Part shown: piece by piece, positions 8,166 through 17,491 of the stretch
Layout: each line of letters opens with the position of its first letter
Position numbering within the stretch: position 1 is the first letter of the stretch
Source: Gammaproteobacteria bacterium
GTDB lineage: Bacteria > Pseudomonadota > Gammaproteobacteria > Steroidobacterales > Woeseiaceae
Reading direction: 5' to 3'
Assembly: GCA_029863705.1 (NCBI GenBank)
Contig: JAOTUU010000001.1
Span: 1-64,000, forward strand
DNA length: 64,000 bases
Notes under the pieces: generated by a model
Databases searched by the model: none
What the model saw: only the letters and a program-made list of their open reading frames with translations
What the model was told of the DNA's origin: nothing
Made by a program: the position numbers and the translations under genes

Positions 8166-9803
8166 TTGCCACGCTGGCGCATTCTTCGACGAATCCTCAG
8201 TATCCAGCGCATCCTGGTCAAGTACGGGCTGGACGACTTTATCCGCGAGACACACTTACTGAGACCGCTGCGGTTTTTCTTCTACGTCCTGCCTCGTCGG
8301 CGCGACACGTCTGCACCTCTCGGCGAACGCATTCGCCTGGCGCTAGAAGAACTGGGCCCGATCTTTGTAAAGTTCGGCCAGGCGCTATCGACCCGCCGTG
8401 ATCTCTTGCCGGTGGATATTGCGGACGAACTCGCCAAGCTGCAGGACAGCGTGCCCCCTTTTCCGGCCGAACAGGCCATCGCCATTCTCGACGAGGTTTA
8501 TGGAGAACCAGTAGCGCATGTCTTCAAGCGCTTCGATGTCGAACCGCTGGCAGCAGCATCCATTGCACAGGTGCATACGGCACAGCTGCAAAACGGCCAG
8601 GAGGTCGTAGTCAAGCTGTTGCGGCCCGGCGTTCAGGAACAGATTGAAGGCGACCTCGACGTATTACGCATGATCGCGGGGCTTGCCGCGAAGTACTGGG
8701 AGCACGGCAAACGCTTGCGGCCTCTTGATGTTGTGGCCGAGTACGAGCGAACCGTAATTGACGAACTCGACCTGATGCGTGAAGCGGCCAATGCAGCGCA
8801 GCTCAAGCGAAATTTCGGCGCGTCGGAGATGCTGTATGTCCCGGATGTCTACTGGGATTACTGCCGGCCCGAGGTGCTCGTTCAGGAACGCATCTACGGC
8901 ATTCCAATTAGCGATATGGACGCGCTGCGCGAAGCTGGCGCGAACATCCAGGTGCTGGCAGAGAACGGTGTCGAGATCTTTTTCACGCAGGTGTTCCGCC
9001 ACAATTTCTTTCACGCGGACATGCATCCGGGCAACATATTCGTAATCGCTACTGATCCCAACAAACCGAAGTACGCAGCCGTGGACTTCGGCATCGTTGG
9101 CACACTCAGCTCCGAAGATCGTTACTACCTTGCCAATAACTTTCTCGCGTTCTTTGATCGTGACTATCACCGCATCGCAAAATTGCATGTCGATTCCGGC
9201 TGGGTACCGGAGGGAACTCGTATCGATCAACTGGAAACAGCAGTGCGAACAGTTTGCGAACCGATCTTCAACAAACCGCTATCGGAAATTTCGTTCGCGC
9301 AAGTGTTAATGCGCTTGTTTCGCGTCGCGCAACGTTTCAATGTCGAAATTCAGCCGCAGATGATTCTTCTGCACAAAACCCTCTTCAATATCGAAGGTCT
9401 CGGCCGCGAACTGTACCCACAGCTCGACCTTTGGAAGACGGCTCATCCGGTGCTTAAGCGCTGGATGAACGATCAGATTCGGCCACGTGCGGTGCTCGAA
9501 GACATTCGCGAGAACCTGCCACAATTGCGTCAGTCGCTGCGCGATCTGCCAACCGTTCTCAAGCAGATTGCCGACCAGGCGTCGTCGGAAGATCCGGCCG
9601 CCAGGAAGCAGGTCGTCGAATTCCGCAAGCTGCGCGAGGATATGCAGGTACATCAGCGCCAGCGTTACTGGCTTACCGCCACGGCGACCGGTGTAATCAG
9701 TGGCACTTTGCTGCTGGCCCTCGAGGGCAATGTCTATTTGGCCGCTGCGCTGTACGCCATTGCTGCTGTTGCGGCTTTTGTCGCGCGCCCACGGCACGAT
9801 TAG
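8166..9803 (+). CDS. ubiB: UbiB atypical kinase/ATPase of ubiquinone synthesis
   Basis: UbiB belongs to the ABC1/ADCK/UbiB atypical kinase family and is needed for ubiquinone synthesis at the inner membrane. The protein has 545 residues. The KxGQ motif is present as FVKFGQALSTR near residue 63, the alanine-rich loop as AAASIAQVH near 126-134, the catalytic HADMHPGN near 285-292 and the metal-binding VDFGIVG near 307-313. Two hydrophobic helices close the C-terminus (GVISGTLLLAL and YLAAALYAIAAVAAF). The start is TTG with GGAG about seven bases upstream. Length and order agree with the UbiEJB operon. Confidence 0.97.
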   Translation: MPRWRILRRILSIQRILVKYGLDDFIRETHLLRPLRFFFYVLPRRRDTSAPLGERIRLALEELGPIFVKFGQALSTRRDLLPVDIADELAKLQDSVPPFPAEQAIAILDEVYGEPVAHVFKRFDVEPLAAASIAQVHTAQLQNGQEVVVKLLRPGVQEQIEGDLDVLRMIAGLAAKYWEHGKRLRPLDVVAEYERTVIDELDLMREAANAAQLKRNFGASEMLYVPDVYWDYCRPEVLVQERIYGIPISDMDALREAGANIQVLAENGVEIFFTQVFRHNFFHADMHPGNIFVIATDPNKPKYAAVDFGIVGTLSSEDRYYLANNFLAFFDRDYHRIAKLHVDSGWVPEGTRIDQLETAVRTVCEPIFNKPLSEISFAQVLMRLFRVAQRFNVEIQPQMILLHKTLFNIEGLGRELYPQLDLWKTAHPVLKRWMNDQIRPRAVLEDIRENLPQLRQSLRDLPTVLKQIADQASSEDPAARKQVVEFRKLREDMQVHQRQRYWLTATATGVISGTLLLALEGNVYLAAALYAIAAVAAFVARPRHD

Positions 9804-9815
9804 GGTTCGTTGCTA

Positions 9816-10376
9816 ATGTTCTTGCCACGACTTGCCAGGCTTTTTCTATGGATGGGTGGCTGGACAATCGTTGGTGACGTGCCGAATGTCTCCAAAGCCG
9901 TGATTATCGCGGCGCCGCACACGTCAAACTGGGACGGCTTTTGGGCCATCGTCTTCAAAACTTACATCGGCATGGACATTAACTGGTTCGTGAAAGATTC
10001 GATGTTCTGGTTTCCGCTTGGCAACCTGCTGCGGGCTTTTAACGGAATTCCCCTGGACCGGAACAAGGCACATTCGGCCGTCAGTGAAGCAATCGCCGCC
10101 TTCGACAAGAGTGAGCAATTCTATTTCGGCCTGGCACCCGAGGGGACCCGTAGCAAGACGCGCGGCTGGAAAAGCGGTTTCTACCGCATTGCCGACGGTG
10201 CCAATGTGCCGGTAGTGCTCGCGTTCCTCGATTACCGGGGCAAACGACTGGGTTTCGGCCCGACATTGACGCTGACCGGCGATAAGGATGCCGACCTTGC
10301 GATTTGTCGCTCGTTCTACGACTCAATTGGCGGACGCTCCCCCGAAATGACAAGCCCGGTTGTGTTTGCAAGCTAG
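9816..10376 (+). CDS. lysophospholipid acyltransferase-family protein
   Basis: The 186-residue protein is a short member of the PlsC-like acyltransferase superfamily. The catalytic HX4D motif is HTSNWD at residues 35-40, the second motif is around GIPLDRNK, and the glycerophosphate-binding EGTR is in LAPEGTRSK. An N-terminal hydrophobic patch could hold it on the membrane. ATG 9816 was taken over the in-frame TTG 9810. It is shorter than E. coli PlsC and lacks a clear C-terminal extension, so the acyl acceptor cannot be named. It lies 12 bases after ubiB and 8 before trmB. Confidence 0.85.
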   Translation: MFLPRLARLFLWMGGWTIVGDVPNVSKAVIIAAPHTSNWDGFWAIVFKTYIGMDINWFVKDSMFWFPLGNLLRAFNGIPLDRNKAHSAVSEAIAAFDKSEQFYFGLAPEGTRSKTRGWKSGFYRIADGANVPVVLAFLDYRGKRLGFGPTLTLTGDKDADLAICRSFYDSIGGRSPEMTSPVVFAS

Positions 10377-10384
10377 TCCGAACG

Positions 10385-11083
10385 ATGACAAACAACGAAA
10401 ATCCGTCGAGACCGCATCGTCCGATTCGCAGTTTCGTGCGTCGTACCGGGCGACTAACACCGCCGCAGCAACGCGCATTGAAAGAGTTATGGCCAGCTTA
10501 CGGTGTCGATCTTGGCAGCACAGCAATTGACCTGGACGCCGTGTTCCGTCGAACCGCACCACGGATACTCGAAATCGGTTTTGGCAACGGTGAAACGCTC
10601 GTGCAACAGGCCGCTGATAATCCCGATTGTGACTACCTCGGCATCGAGGTTCACGAACCCGGTGTTGGGCATTGTTTGCTACGCGCACAAAGCGCGGGCA
10701 TTTCGAACCTGAGGTTGATCACACACGACGCGATCGAGGTACTCGAGGCGAATGTGCCGCTCGGTTCCTTGCAGCGAATTAACCTCTACTTCCCTGACCC
10801 GTGGCCCAAGAAACGACATCACAAGCGCCGCATTATTCAGCCCGCCTTCCTTAAGCTATGTGCAGACCGCCTGGCGGAAGGCGGCGCATTGCACGTTGCC
10901 ACGGACTGGTCGAATTACGCAGAGCACATCGACGAAATACTTTCAGGGTCGGAGCTGTTTCGCTGCAGCGAACGCCGCGAGCATGATGGTGACAAACCAC
11001 TCGATCGGCCGATGACGAAGTTCGAGCGTCGTGGCCTCAGGAAGGGTCACCGAATCTGGGACTGGCGGTTCGAAAAACTATAG
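10385..11083 (+). CDS. trmB: tRNA (guanine-N7-)-methyltransferase TrmB
   Basis: TrmB makes m7G46 in the variable loop of tRNAs using S-adenosylmethionine. The open frame extends upstream into the acyltransferase gene, but ATG 10385 yields 232 residues with the usual IRSFVRRTGRLT N-terminus. The SAM motif is LEIGFGNGE near 62-70, GIEVHEPG follows, and the family hallmark FPDPWPKKRHHKRR is at about 140-153. HVATDW and the C-terminal TKFERRGLRKGH are intact. It closes the + strand run that began with ubiE. The REP-like palindrome directly after it separates it from the convergent Rieske gene. Confidence 0.96.
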   Translation: MTNNENPSRPHRPIRSFVRRTGRLTPPQQRALKELWPAYGVDLGSTAIDLDAVFRRTAPRILEIGFGNGETLVQQAADNPDCDYLGIEVHEPGVGHCLLRAQSAGISNLRLITHDAIEVLEANVPLGSLQRINLYFPDPWPKKRHHKRRIIQPAFLKLCADRLAEGGALHVATDWSNYAEHIDEILSGSELFRCSERREHDGDKPLDRPMTKFERRGLRKGHRIWDWRFEKL

Positions 11084-11088
11084 TGATC

Positions 11089-11137
11089 ATCGCGGCCATG
11101 GGCCGCTCCTACAGTAGGAGCGGCCCATGGCCGCGAT
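11089..11137. repeat. REP-like inverted pair between trmB and the Rieske gene
   Basis: Two 24-base units form a perfect inverted pair around one central A (11113). The unit starts GTAGGAGCGG and ends GGCCGCGAT. The GTAGGAG ends face inward here. The unit itself contains a smaller palindrome, GGCC-CATGG-CC type. It fills the gap between two convergent genes, six bases after trmB and three bases before the Rieske stop. No T tract follows on either side, so termination is possible only by another mechanism. The same family occurs at 4471-4516 and 48249-48261. Confidence 0.88.
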
Positions 11138-11139
11138 AT

Positions 11140-11496
11140 TTACATGCTTGTCGGACCCGTCGCATAAATCACGCCGTCTCGCACTTCAACCGCAACGATG
11201 CGCAACGACTTGCCGCGGCATGGGCCGGCGAAACATAAACCCGTATCGATTTCGTAGAGCGCGCCATGTGATGCGCACTGAATCGCCGAATCGTCTTTGT
11301 TAAAGAAGCCGTCGGGCATCCAGTTCAGCTGGTGCCCTACGTGCGCGCAAAAATTCTGATAGGCAAAGACCTCATCGCCCTGGCGAACGACAAAACCAAG
11401 AAATGGCCAGTCGCCATCACCAATACTGAACTCCCGGCAACCCGGGTCGGAGAGCTCGTCCAGCCGGCCTACGGCAACTTCAGCCGTGTCACTCAT
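11140..11496 (-). CDS. Rieske [2Fe-2S] ferredoxin-like protein
   Basis: The 118-residue cytoplasmic protein has both Rieske cluster-binding boxes: CAHVGH (C-x-H) and CASHG (C-x2-H), about 20 residues apart. A second cysteine pair, CFAGPCRG, follows the second box as in NirD- and dioxygenase-type Rieske ferredoxins, GPC being typical. No membrane anchor is seen, so it is not the cytochrome bc1 subunit. ATG 11496 overlaps the end of the permease gene; an in-frame ATG lies at 11502. The redox partner is unknown. It probably forms an operon with the permease and xthA. Confidence 0.87.
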   Translation of the reverse strand: MSDTAEVAVGRLDELSDPGCREFSIGDGDWPFLGFVVRQGDEVFAYQNFCAHVGHQLNWMPDGFFNKDDSAIQCASHGALYEIDTGLCFAGPCRGKSLRIVAVEVRDGVIYATGPTSM

Positions 11497-12742
11497 CGGC
11501 ATTCCACGGCGCTACCTTGAACAGCAACAGCATTCCCGGAATCGCCAATGCTGTGCATAAGAGAAAAAAGTTCGTCCAGCCCACGCTCTCGACGATCAGT
11601 CCGGTCACAGCATTTGCCAAAGTTCGAGGCACTGCTGTGAGCGCGGTAAACAGCGCAAACTGTGTTGCGGCAAACACAGGATTTGTGGCGCGTGCAATAA
11701 ACGCCGTGAATGCGGCGGTCCCGAGCCCGACCCCGAGATATTCGAACCCGTTCGCAAAGCCGAGCAGCCACAAGTTCGCGCCAACAACCGAAAGCAGCGC
11801 AAAGCCGAGGATACTCACCACCTGCACGACGCCGAAAATCCACAGCGCACGGTTGATGCCCAGCTTGATCATGACCACACCACCGAGCAAACCTCCGACC
11901 GTCGCCGCGATCAATGCAGCAGCCTTTGCAACCGAACCTATCTGAGTCAGCGTAAAGCCAAGGTCCACGAAGAACGGCGTCTGTAGCGCCGTTGCCATGT
12001 TGTCTCCCAGCTTGTAGAGAAACATGAACGCAAGCATCAATAATGCAGCAGCGATCCCCTTGCGCCCGACAAACTCCCGGAACGGCTCGATAACCGCATC
12101 CCGCAGAGTCTTCGGCGGGCTCGGTTCGGAAATGGCCTCCTGGATTAGCAAGGTCAGCAACAAGCCGACACCCATAAACGCGGCCACGACAACAAACACA
12201 GTGTGCCACGGCAAAAAGTCTGCAAGTATCAGCGCCAGCGAACCTGGTACCAACCCGGCAAGGCGGTAAGCCTGCACGTGTATAGCATTGCCAATTCCCA
12301 ACTCTATATCAGGCAGCAATTCGCGACGGAACGCGTCCAGCACGATGTCCTGGCTCGCGCTGAAGAATGCGACGGCGGCAGCCAGATAGGCCACTGTCCA
12401 GATCGACAGGTCTGGCTTGATGAAACCCATCGACGCGATTGAGACCAGCAACGCCAGTTGCGTCACCAGCATCCAACCGCGACGACGCCCGAGAAACGGC
12501 AACGTATACCGGTCCATGACAGGCGACCACAGAAATTTCCAGGTGTAGGGAAAACCAATCAGCGCGAAGAAACCGATTTCTGCCAGACCAACGCCCTCAA
12601 CACGCAGCCAGGCAGGCACCAGTTGAATCAGAACGTAGAGTGGCAAGCCGGACGTGAAGCCGGTAAAGACACAGATCAGCATGCGCCGGTTAAGGATCGC
12701 CTCTTTAAAGGACTGTCGCTGCATCGGCTGTACTTCGCTCAA
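11489..12742 (-). CDS. AmpG-like muropeptide MFS transporter
   Basis: The 417-residue protein is a 12-helix major facilitator with the AmpG pattern: NRRMLICVFTGFTSGLPLY at the first helix, FPYTWKFLWSPVMDRY between helices 2 and 3, and FSASQDIVLDAFRRELL near 127-143. AmpG imports anhydromuropeptides for cell-wall recycling. The frame starts with TTG at 12742, directly touching the xthA stop. An in-frame ATG at 12724 would give MQRQSFKEAI, also close to the family start, so the exact start is open. Its 3' end overlaps the Rieske gene. The substrate is inferred from family similarity. Confidence 0.88.
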   Translation of the reverse strand: MSEVQPMQRQSFKEAILNRRMLICVFTGFTSGLPLYVLIQLVPAWLRVEGVGLAEIGFFALIGFPYTWKFLWSPVMDRYTLPFLGRRRGWMLVTQLALLVSIASMGFIKPDLSIWTVAYLAAAVAFFSASQDIVLDAFRRELLPDIELGIGNAIHVQAYRLAGLVPGSLALILADFLPWHTVFVVVAAFMGVGLLLTLLIQEAISEPSPPKTLRDAVIEPFREFVGRKGIAAALLMLAFMFLYKLGDNMATALQTPFFVDLGFTLTQIGSVAKAAALIAATVGGLLGGVVMIKLGINRALWIFGVVQVVSILGFALLSVVGANLWLLGFANGFEYLGVGLGTAAFTAFIARATNPVFAATQFALFTALTAVPRTLANAVTGLIVESVGWTNFFLLCTALAIPGMLLLFKVAPWNADE

Positions 12743-13525
12743 TCAGTCTTCGTGAACCCAATCGTAGTCCATGATCAATGGTGCATGATCGGAAAATCGT
12801 TCGTCCCTGTAGATTTCAGTTCGCAGAACTTTGTCTTCGAGACCTTTTGTAACGACGTGATAGTCGATCCGCCAACCAACGTTGTTGTCCCAGGCGCGAC
12901 CGCGATTCGACCACCAGGTATATTCGTGTGGTTCCTGCTCGAGCGTACGAAACGCATCCACGTAGCGATACTCGCCAAATACTTTGTCCAACCAGGCGCG
13001 TTCCTCGGGCAGACAGCCAGAATTCTTTTGATTGGCCTTCCAGTTTTTGATGTCTTCCTCTTTGTGAACGATATTCCAGTCACCACAGATAATGTACTCG
13101 GAACGCTTTCGGCGCAGCTTGTGCAGGTGCTCAGTGAACGAATCCATGCAGCGGTACTTGGCTATTTGTCGTTCTTCTTTCGATGAGCCGGACGGCAGGT
13201 ACAACGAGACAACCGAAATGCCGCCGAGTTGCACCTCGAGGTAGCGCCCTTCATCATCAAACTCCTGATCGCCATAACCCCGCACGATTTTCTTCGGCTT
13301 GTGCCGGGTGTAAATGGCGACACCGCTGTAACCCTTCTTGACCGCGTCCTCGTAGAAGCAGTGATAACCCGCCGGGGAGAAAACCTCATCGTCAAGTTGG
13401 TGCACCTGGGCCTTGGTTTCCTGTATGCAAACGACATCGGCGTCTTGTTTTTTCAACCACTCGAAAAAGCCCTTGCGGGCAGCCGCTCGAATACCGTTCG
13501 CGTTCAGACTAATCACTCGAAACAA
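12743..13525 (-). CDS. xthA: exodeoxyribonuclease III
   Basis: The 260-residue protein is an exonuclease III/AP endonuclease of the EEP fold that incises DNA at abasic sites in base excision repair. Visible motifs are LNANGIRAA near 7-15, CIQETKAQ with the metal-binding glutamate, YSGVAIYTR, SLYLPSG, CGDWNIVH with the catalytic D and N, WRIDYH and the terminal SDHAPL with the catalytic histidine. Length and motifs are complete. Pseudomonas-type proteins of this branch are closest in feel. It heads the minus-strand group with the permease, and its promoter would lie in the 90-base gap shared with pyrE. Confidence 0.95.
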   Translation of the reverse strand: MFRVISLNANGIRAAARKGFFEWLKKQDADVVCIQETKAQVHQLDDEVFSPAGYHCFYEDAVKKGYSGVAIYTRHKPKKIVRGYGDQEFDDEGRYLEVQLGGISVVSLYLPSGSSKEERQIAKYRCMDSFTEHLHKLRRKRSEYIICGDWNIVHKEEDIKNWKANQKNSGCLPEERAWLDKVFGEYRYVDAFRTLEQEPHEYTWWSNRGRAWDNNVGWRIDYHVVTKGLEDKVLRTEIYRDERFSDHAPLIMDYDWVHED

Positions 13526-13615
13526 TCTTTTCTCCCTGGAGATTTGCGTGTGTCATAATTCGACGCGCCGATTGAAGGCGGCCATCATACTTTAGCTTCG
13601 CGACAAACAAACAAC

Positions 13616-14263
13616 ATGCAGGCCTATAAGAAAGAATTCATCGACCTGGCCCTTGAACTCGGCGTGCTTCGCTTTGGCGAATTTCGACTGAAGTCAGGCC
13701 GTATCAGCCCATACTTTTTTAATGCGGGCCTGTTCAACACCGGTTATGCGGCCGCAAGGGTTGGCCGATTTTACGCGGCGGCTATCGCCGAGTCGGACAT
13801 CAAATTCGACATGCTGTTTGGCCCCGCTTACAAGGGCATCCCGCTGGCTACCCTGGCGGCCGCATCGCTGGCCGAGCAGCAGGATATCGACGTTCCGTAT
13901 GCTTTTAATCGCAAAGAGGCGAAGGCACATGGAGAAGGCGGCAACATCGTCGGCGCGCCCCTTGCTGGCCGGGTGCTGATTGTCGACGACGTAATAACAG
14001 CCGGAACCGCAGTCCGCGAGGCCTACCAGATCATCTCCGCTAGCGGCGCAAAAGTGGCCGGACTGGTCATCTCCCTGGACCGCCAGGAGCGTGGCCAGGG
14101 CGCATTATCGGCGGTCCAGGAGCTCAAACAATCCCTTGATATTCCAGTACTTAGCATCATCCGCCTCAATGACCTGGTCGATATTCTTGAAGAGTCGGCG
14201 GAGTACGAGCAGTATCTGCAGCCCGTAATTGACTACCGCAAGAAATACGGTATTTTTGCATAA
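13616..14263 (+). CDS. pyrE: orotate phosphoribosyltransferase
   Basis: PyrE joins orotate and PRPP to orotidine 5'-phosphate in pyrimidine synthesis. The 215-residue protein begins [23 protein letters not shown], has [11 protein letters not shown], the flexible catalytic loop [13 protein letters not shown] with basic residues, and the PRPP-binding [13 protein letters not shown] near 119-131. The C-terminal LDRQERG and DYRKKYGI are standard for the gammaproteobacterial form. It is divergent from xthA across 90 bases. I see no clear attenuator hairpin with a T run upstream. Confidence 0.97.
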   Translation: MQAYKKEFIDLALELGVLRFGEFRLKSGRISPYFFNAGLFNTGYAAARVGRFYAAAIAESDIKFDMLFGPAYKGIPLATLAAASLAEQQDIDVPYAFNRKEAKAHGEGGNIVGAPLAGRVLIVDDVITAGTAVREAYQIISASGAKVAGLVISLDRQERGQGALSAVQELKQSLDIPVLSIIRLNDLVDILEESAEYEQYLQPVIDYRKKYGIFA

Positions 14264-14380
14264 GCGATTGAAACCATTGATAAGTTGGTTAAATATTTAC
14301 AGGAGCGGCGCATCGGATTAAGCTACAAAATCGCGAACCAGTCCCAAAATTTTAATTGCCAGACATGGCATAATTTCGCT

Positions 14381-15001
14381 ATGCGACTAATCGTCATTGC
14401 CATTACCTTGTGTTTTTTGGTGCCACTGGCATCTCAGGCGCAAGAGACCAGAACCTATCGTTGGGTAGACGACGAAGGCGTGGTGCACTACGGCGACAGC
14501 ATTCCGCCTGAGGCTTCAGAGAAGCCAAAGCAGGTCCTCAACGAACACGGTGTCACGGTTCGGCAACTCGAGGGCAGGAAGACGCCTGAGCAGATTGAGG
14601 CCGAGCGCGTCGCAGCAGCACTCCAGGTGCAAAAAGACCTGCAGCACCGCGCCGACACGGCCTTGCTCGCAACCTACAATACTGTTGATGAAATCACGAT
14701 GCATCGTGACCGGCGCATCGAACTGTTTCAGGCACAGGCACGCGTGACTGAGTTGTACCTGCGCAATCTGCGTCGCCGGTTGGCCGTGCTGGAAGAAGAC
14801 GCTCGCCAGTACAAGCCCTATAGTTCAGACCCCGCTGCCCCGACGATCGACCCCGATCTCGTTAAAGAGGTCCAACAAACGAAAGAGTCGATTGGGCGTC
14901 ATGAACAGAACCTGCTGAAGTACCAGACGGACGAGCAGCTAATAAAAGAACGTTTCGAAGGCGATATCAACCGCTTTATGACACTAAAAGGCCTCGGCTA
15001 G
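14381..15001 (+). CDS. DUF4124 periplasmic protein
   Basis: The 206-residue protein has a signal peptide (MRLIVIAITLCFLVPLASQA, cut near SQA-QE) and directly after it a DUF4124 domain, TYRWVDDEGVVHYGDSIPPEA, which is typical of small envelope proteins. The rest is helical and charged, with likely coiled-coil segments at about 95-130 and 160-195. The longer open frame upstream of 14381 encodes no plausible signal, so that ATG was chosen. It lies between pyrE and the convergent dut. Function is unknown; the domain is often found in proteins tied to the cell wall. Confidence 0.85.
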   Translation: MRLIVIAITLCFLVPLASQAQETRTYRWVDDEGVVHYGDSIPPEASEKPKQVLNEHGVTVRQLEGRKTPEQIEAERVAAALQVQKDLQHRADTALLATYNTVDEITMHRDRRIELFQAQARVTELYLRNLRRRLAVLEEDARQYKPYSSDPAAPTIDPDLVKEVQQTKESIGRHEQNLLKYQTDEQLIKERFEGDINRFMTLKGLG

Positions 15002-15016
15002 GCTATATGTGACTGC

Positions 15017-15472
15017 TCAGGCCGTGCCTGAGTGCCCAAAACCTCCTGCACCACGGTCGCTGTTGTCGAATTCTTCGACAACTTTGAACTGCACTTGCTC
15101 CACGGGAACAAACACCATTTGCGCGATTCGCTCGGCCGGCTGCACCTCGTAGCTGCTCGAACTGCGATTCCAGCAGGAAATATAGACCTGTCCCTGATAG
15201 TCCGAATCGATAAGCCCGGTCAGGTTGCCGAGCACGAGGCCATGCTTGTGGCCGAGGCCCGAACGCGGCAACAGCACCGCCGCCAACGACGCGTCCGCAA
15301 CGTGAATAGCGAGGCCGGTCGGTACGAGCACCGTTTCTCCCGGTGCAACCGTCAACGGCGCATCTATGCACGCACGCATATCGAGGCCCGCCGAGCCATC
15401 GGTTGCGTAATGAGGTAGCGGGATCGAATCCCCTACACGGGGATCGAGGATTTTCAATTCAATGGATCGCAT
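15017..15472 (-). CDS. dut: deoxyuridine 5'-triphosphate nucleotidohydrolase
   Basis: Dut cleaves dUTP to dUMP and pyrophosphate, keeping uracil out of DNA and supplying dTMP synthesis. The 151-residue protein has the five trimeric dUTPase motifs: [31 protein letters not shown] and the C-terminal [10 protein letters not shown]. The frame is open upstream, but ATG 15472 gives the family start [14 protein letters not shown]. It overlaps the 3' end of coaBC by 14 bases, a classic dut-coaBC coupling on the same strand, with coaBC first. Confidence 0.97.
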   Translation of the reverse strand: MRSIELKILDPRVGDSIPLPHYATDGSAGLDMRACIDAPLTVAPGETVLVPTGLAIHVADASLAAVLLPRSGLGHKHGLVLGNLTGLIDSDYQGQVYISCWNRSSSSYEVQPAERIAQMVFVPVEQVQFKVVEEFDNSDRGAGGFGHSGTA

Positions 15473-16667
15473 TGCTTTCCTTTTCGTAACGATTGGCAAC
15501 GAGCTGAATAATCTGTCGGGCCAGTTCGGTTTTGGCCGTTTTCGCATAGCCTTGCTCGCCGCCCTGCCAATAGACCTCGACCGCATTGTCGTCGCGATCA
15601 AAGCCACAGTCATCACCCACGCGATTCGCAACAATCATGTCGAGTTTCTTGTTCTTGAGCTTGTCTAGCGCATAGCCGCGAACGTTTTCCGTTTCCGCGG
15701 CAAAACCCACGGTAAACGGAGCCTCATCCAGAGACGCAACGGACGCGAGAATATCCTTCGATCGCACCAGCTCAATGCTCATCGTCTCGCTGTTTTTCTT
15801 GATCTTTTGTTTGGCGGCATCTGTCGGCCGATAATCAGACACAGCTGCGGCTGCAATGAAGATGTCAGCGCCCTTAACCCGCTCGTGCGTCGCCGAGTAC
15901 ATTTCCGCAGCTGTCCTGACGTGAACCACTTTTGTGCCCGCCGGCTCGGCGAGCGAGACCGGGCCACTGACAAGAATCACATTGGCGCCCTGTGCCGCAG
16001 CCGCAGCGGCCACCGCGTAACCCATTTTTCCAGAGCTGCGGTTAGTGATGTAACGCACCGGATCGATCGGCTCGCGCGTAGGCCCGGCCGTGACCAGCAC
16101 TGTTTTACCTTTGAGTAATTGTTCGCTGGTTCCTGCCGGAAATTGCCCCGTACAAACGATGGCGGCAATCTCGCCGGGGTCGAGCATGCGGCCCGAACCG
16201 GTTTCTCCGCAAGCCTGTGAGCCATCATCCGGGCCGAGCATCCGGACGCCGCGATCCTCCAACATTCTGCGGTTCGCCTGCACGGCTGCATTACCCCACA
16301 TGACGTGATTCATCGCCGGCGCCAGTGCTATGGGCGCTTCAGTGGCCAGGCACAAGGTGGTTAACAAGTCCGACGCGGCTCCAGCGGCGAGCCGCGCCAT
16401 GATCTCGGCCGTAGCCGGCGCTATGAGAACGACGTCTGCCCAGCGTGCGAGCTCGATGTGGCTCATGGATGCCTCGGCTTCCTTGTCCCAGAGATTGGAT
16501 CGTATCGGCTTTCCCGAGACGGCCTGCAGTGCGGTTGAGGTTACGAATTCTTCTGCCGATGCCGTCATAACAATCTGCACATCCGCACCGTGGTCACGCA
16601 GGCGCCGCACGAGTTCGGGTGTTTTGTAGGCGGCAATACTGCCGGTTATGCCAAGAACCACATTCAT
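15459..16667 (-). CDS. coaBC: bifunctional CoaBC (PPC decarboxylase / PPC synthetase)
   Basis: CoaBC condenses 4'-phosphopantothenate with cysteine and decarboxylates the product in coenzyme A synthesis. The N-terminal flavoprotein half (about 1-185) shows [10 protein letters not shown], the catalytic histidine in [19 protein letters not shown] and [11 protein letters not shown] with the conserved cysteine. The C-terminal synthetase half has [24 protein letters not shown], split here as [10 protein letters not shown] and NRSSGKMG, then AAVSDYRP and KIKK. ATG 16667 is chosen as MNVVLGITG is the family start; 402 residues is normal. CoaD of the same pathway lies 2 kb away. Confidence 0.97.
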   Translation of the reverse strand: MNVVLGITGSIAAYKTPELVRRLRDHGADVQIVMTASAEEFVTSTALQAVSGKPIRSNLWDKEAEASMSHIELARWADVVLIAPATAEIMARLAAGAASDLLTTLCLATEAPIALAPAMNHVMWGNAAVQANRRMLEDRGVRMLGPDDGSQACGETGSGRMLDPGEIAAIVCTGQFPAGTSEQLLKGKTVLVTAGPTREPIDPVRYITNRSSGKMGYAVAAAAAAQGANVILVSGPVSLAEPAGTKVVHVRTAAEMYSATHERVKGADIFIAAAAVSDYRPTDAAKQKIKKNSETMSIELVRSKDILASVASLDEAPFTVGFAAETENVRGYALDKLKNKKLDMIVANRVGDDCGFDRDDNAVEVYWQGGEQGYAKTAKTELARQIIQLVANRYEKESNAIH

Positions 16668-16771
16668 GAGCGCGAGCTTAGCCCGTTGTTCGTCGCAATA
16701 TCCACCGAATCCGGCCATGACGACCTGATTCGCGTGTTGTCGATATCGCTATCGGCGGTACACACTTCGTT

Positions 16772-17407
16772 ATGACATCCACCCGGGGACAACGGAAGAT
16801 CAGGAGCGATGCCGAGCTACTCGCCCTGTTCATCCAGGGGGGCAACGGCAGCAGTGCCGCTTGCGCACTGGCCCAGCGGCTCTTGTCGCGCTTCGGCGGG
16901 CTTCGCCAGCTGCTGCAGGCCGATCCGGCCGCACTTGCTGCGGAACGCGGCATCGGTACCTCCAAAACAGCCATTCTCGGGGCGCTGCCGGAACTCGCCA
17001 GGCGTTACTTTGAAGAGTCCCTGCCAGCCGGCGAGGCTATCCGCAGCCCGGATGACACGCGTACTTTCCTGCAGGCGAGGATGCGGCACCTGGGCCACGA
17101 GCTGTTCTGTTGCCTGTATCTGGACAACCGTCACCGGGTGCTGCGTTTCGACGAGATGTTTCGGGGGACGATAGATGGCACCAGTGTCTATCCGCGAGAA
17201 GTCGTCAAAGAAGCCCTCGCCGTCAACGCCGCGGCGGTCATTCTGGCGCACAATCACCCGTCTGGTGTCGCCGAGCCCAGCCAGGCAGATGAGCGCATCA
17301 CGCGGCGGCTCAAATCCGCCCTGGAGCTGGTTGACATACGCGTGCTGGACCACCTCATTATTGGTGGCGGACAAACAACCTCCATGGCAAGCCGGGGGCT
17401 CTTGTAA
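16772..17407 (+). CDS. radC: RadC-family JAB domain protein
   Basis: The 211-residue protein has an N-terminal helix-hairpin-helix region (about 12-75, SDAELLALFIQGG) and a C-terminal JAB/MPN metalloprotease-like domain. The metal motif is complete: HNHPSG at 160-165 with D173. The N-terminus is about a dozen residues shorter than usual, lacking the common PREK stretch, and no better start is visible upstream. The RadC name is historical; the molecular activity is not settled. It is divergent from coaBC, and its stop codon overlaps the promoter proposed for rpmB. Confidence 0.93.
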   Translation: MTSTRGQRKIRSDAELLALFIQGGNGSSAACALAQRLLSRFGGLRQLLQADPAALAAERGIGTSKTAILGALPELARRYFEESLPAGEAIRSPDDTRTFLQARMRHLGHELFCCLYLDNRHRVLRFDEMFRGTIDGTSVYPREVVKEALAVNAAAVILAHNHPSGVAEPSQADERITRRLKSALELVDIRVLDHLIIGGGQTTSMASRGLL

Positions 17408-17430
17408 TGCGCCGATCAGGCTGGTATAAA
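17402..17430 (+). promoter_or_regulatory. likely sigma-70 promoter for rpmB-rpmG
   Basis: TTGTAA at 17402-17407 and TATAAA at 17425-17430 are separated by exactly 17 bases. The -35 box overlaps the radC stop codon. Transcription would begin near 17437, giving a leader of about 55 bases before rpmB. The match is good in both boxes and the spacing is ideal, but this is a prediction by eye. Confidence 0.6.
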
Positions 17431-17491
17431 GTCCCGCTCTCTGCTCACCAGACGTGGGCAACTCTTTTGTAATATCAGAGACTTAAGCAAA

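Noticed and set aside
11493-12209. 238-residue frame on the minus strand in the AmpG-like gene
   Set aside because: Different frame of the same strand, with no helix pattern; the permease frame is clearly the coding one.
14298-14318. AGGAGCGGC-like stretch as another REP copy
   Set aside because: Only the first eight or nine bases agree and the rest diverges, with no inverted partner.
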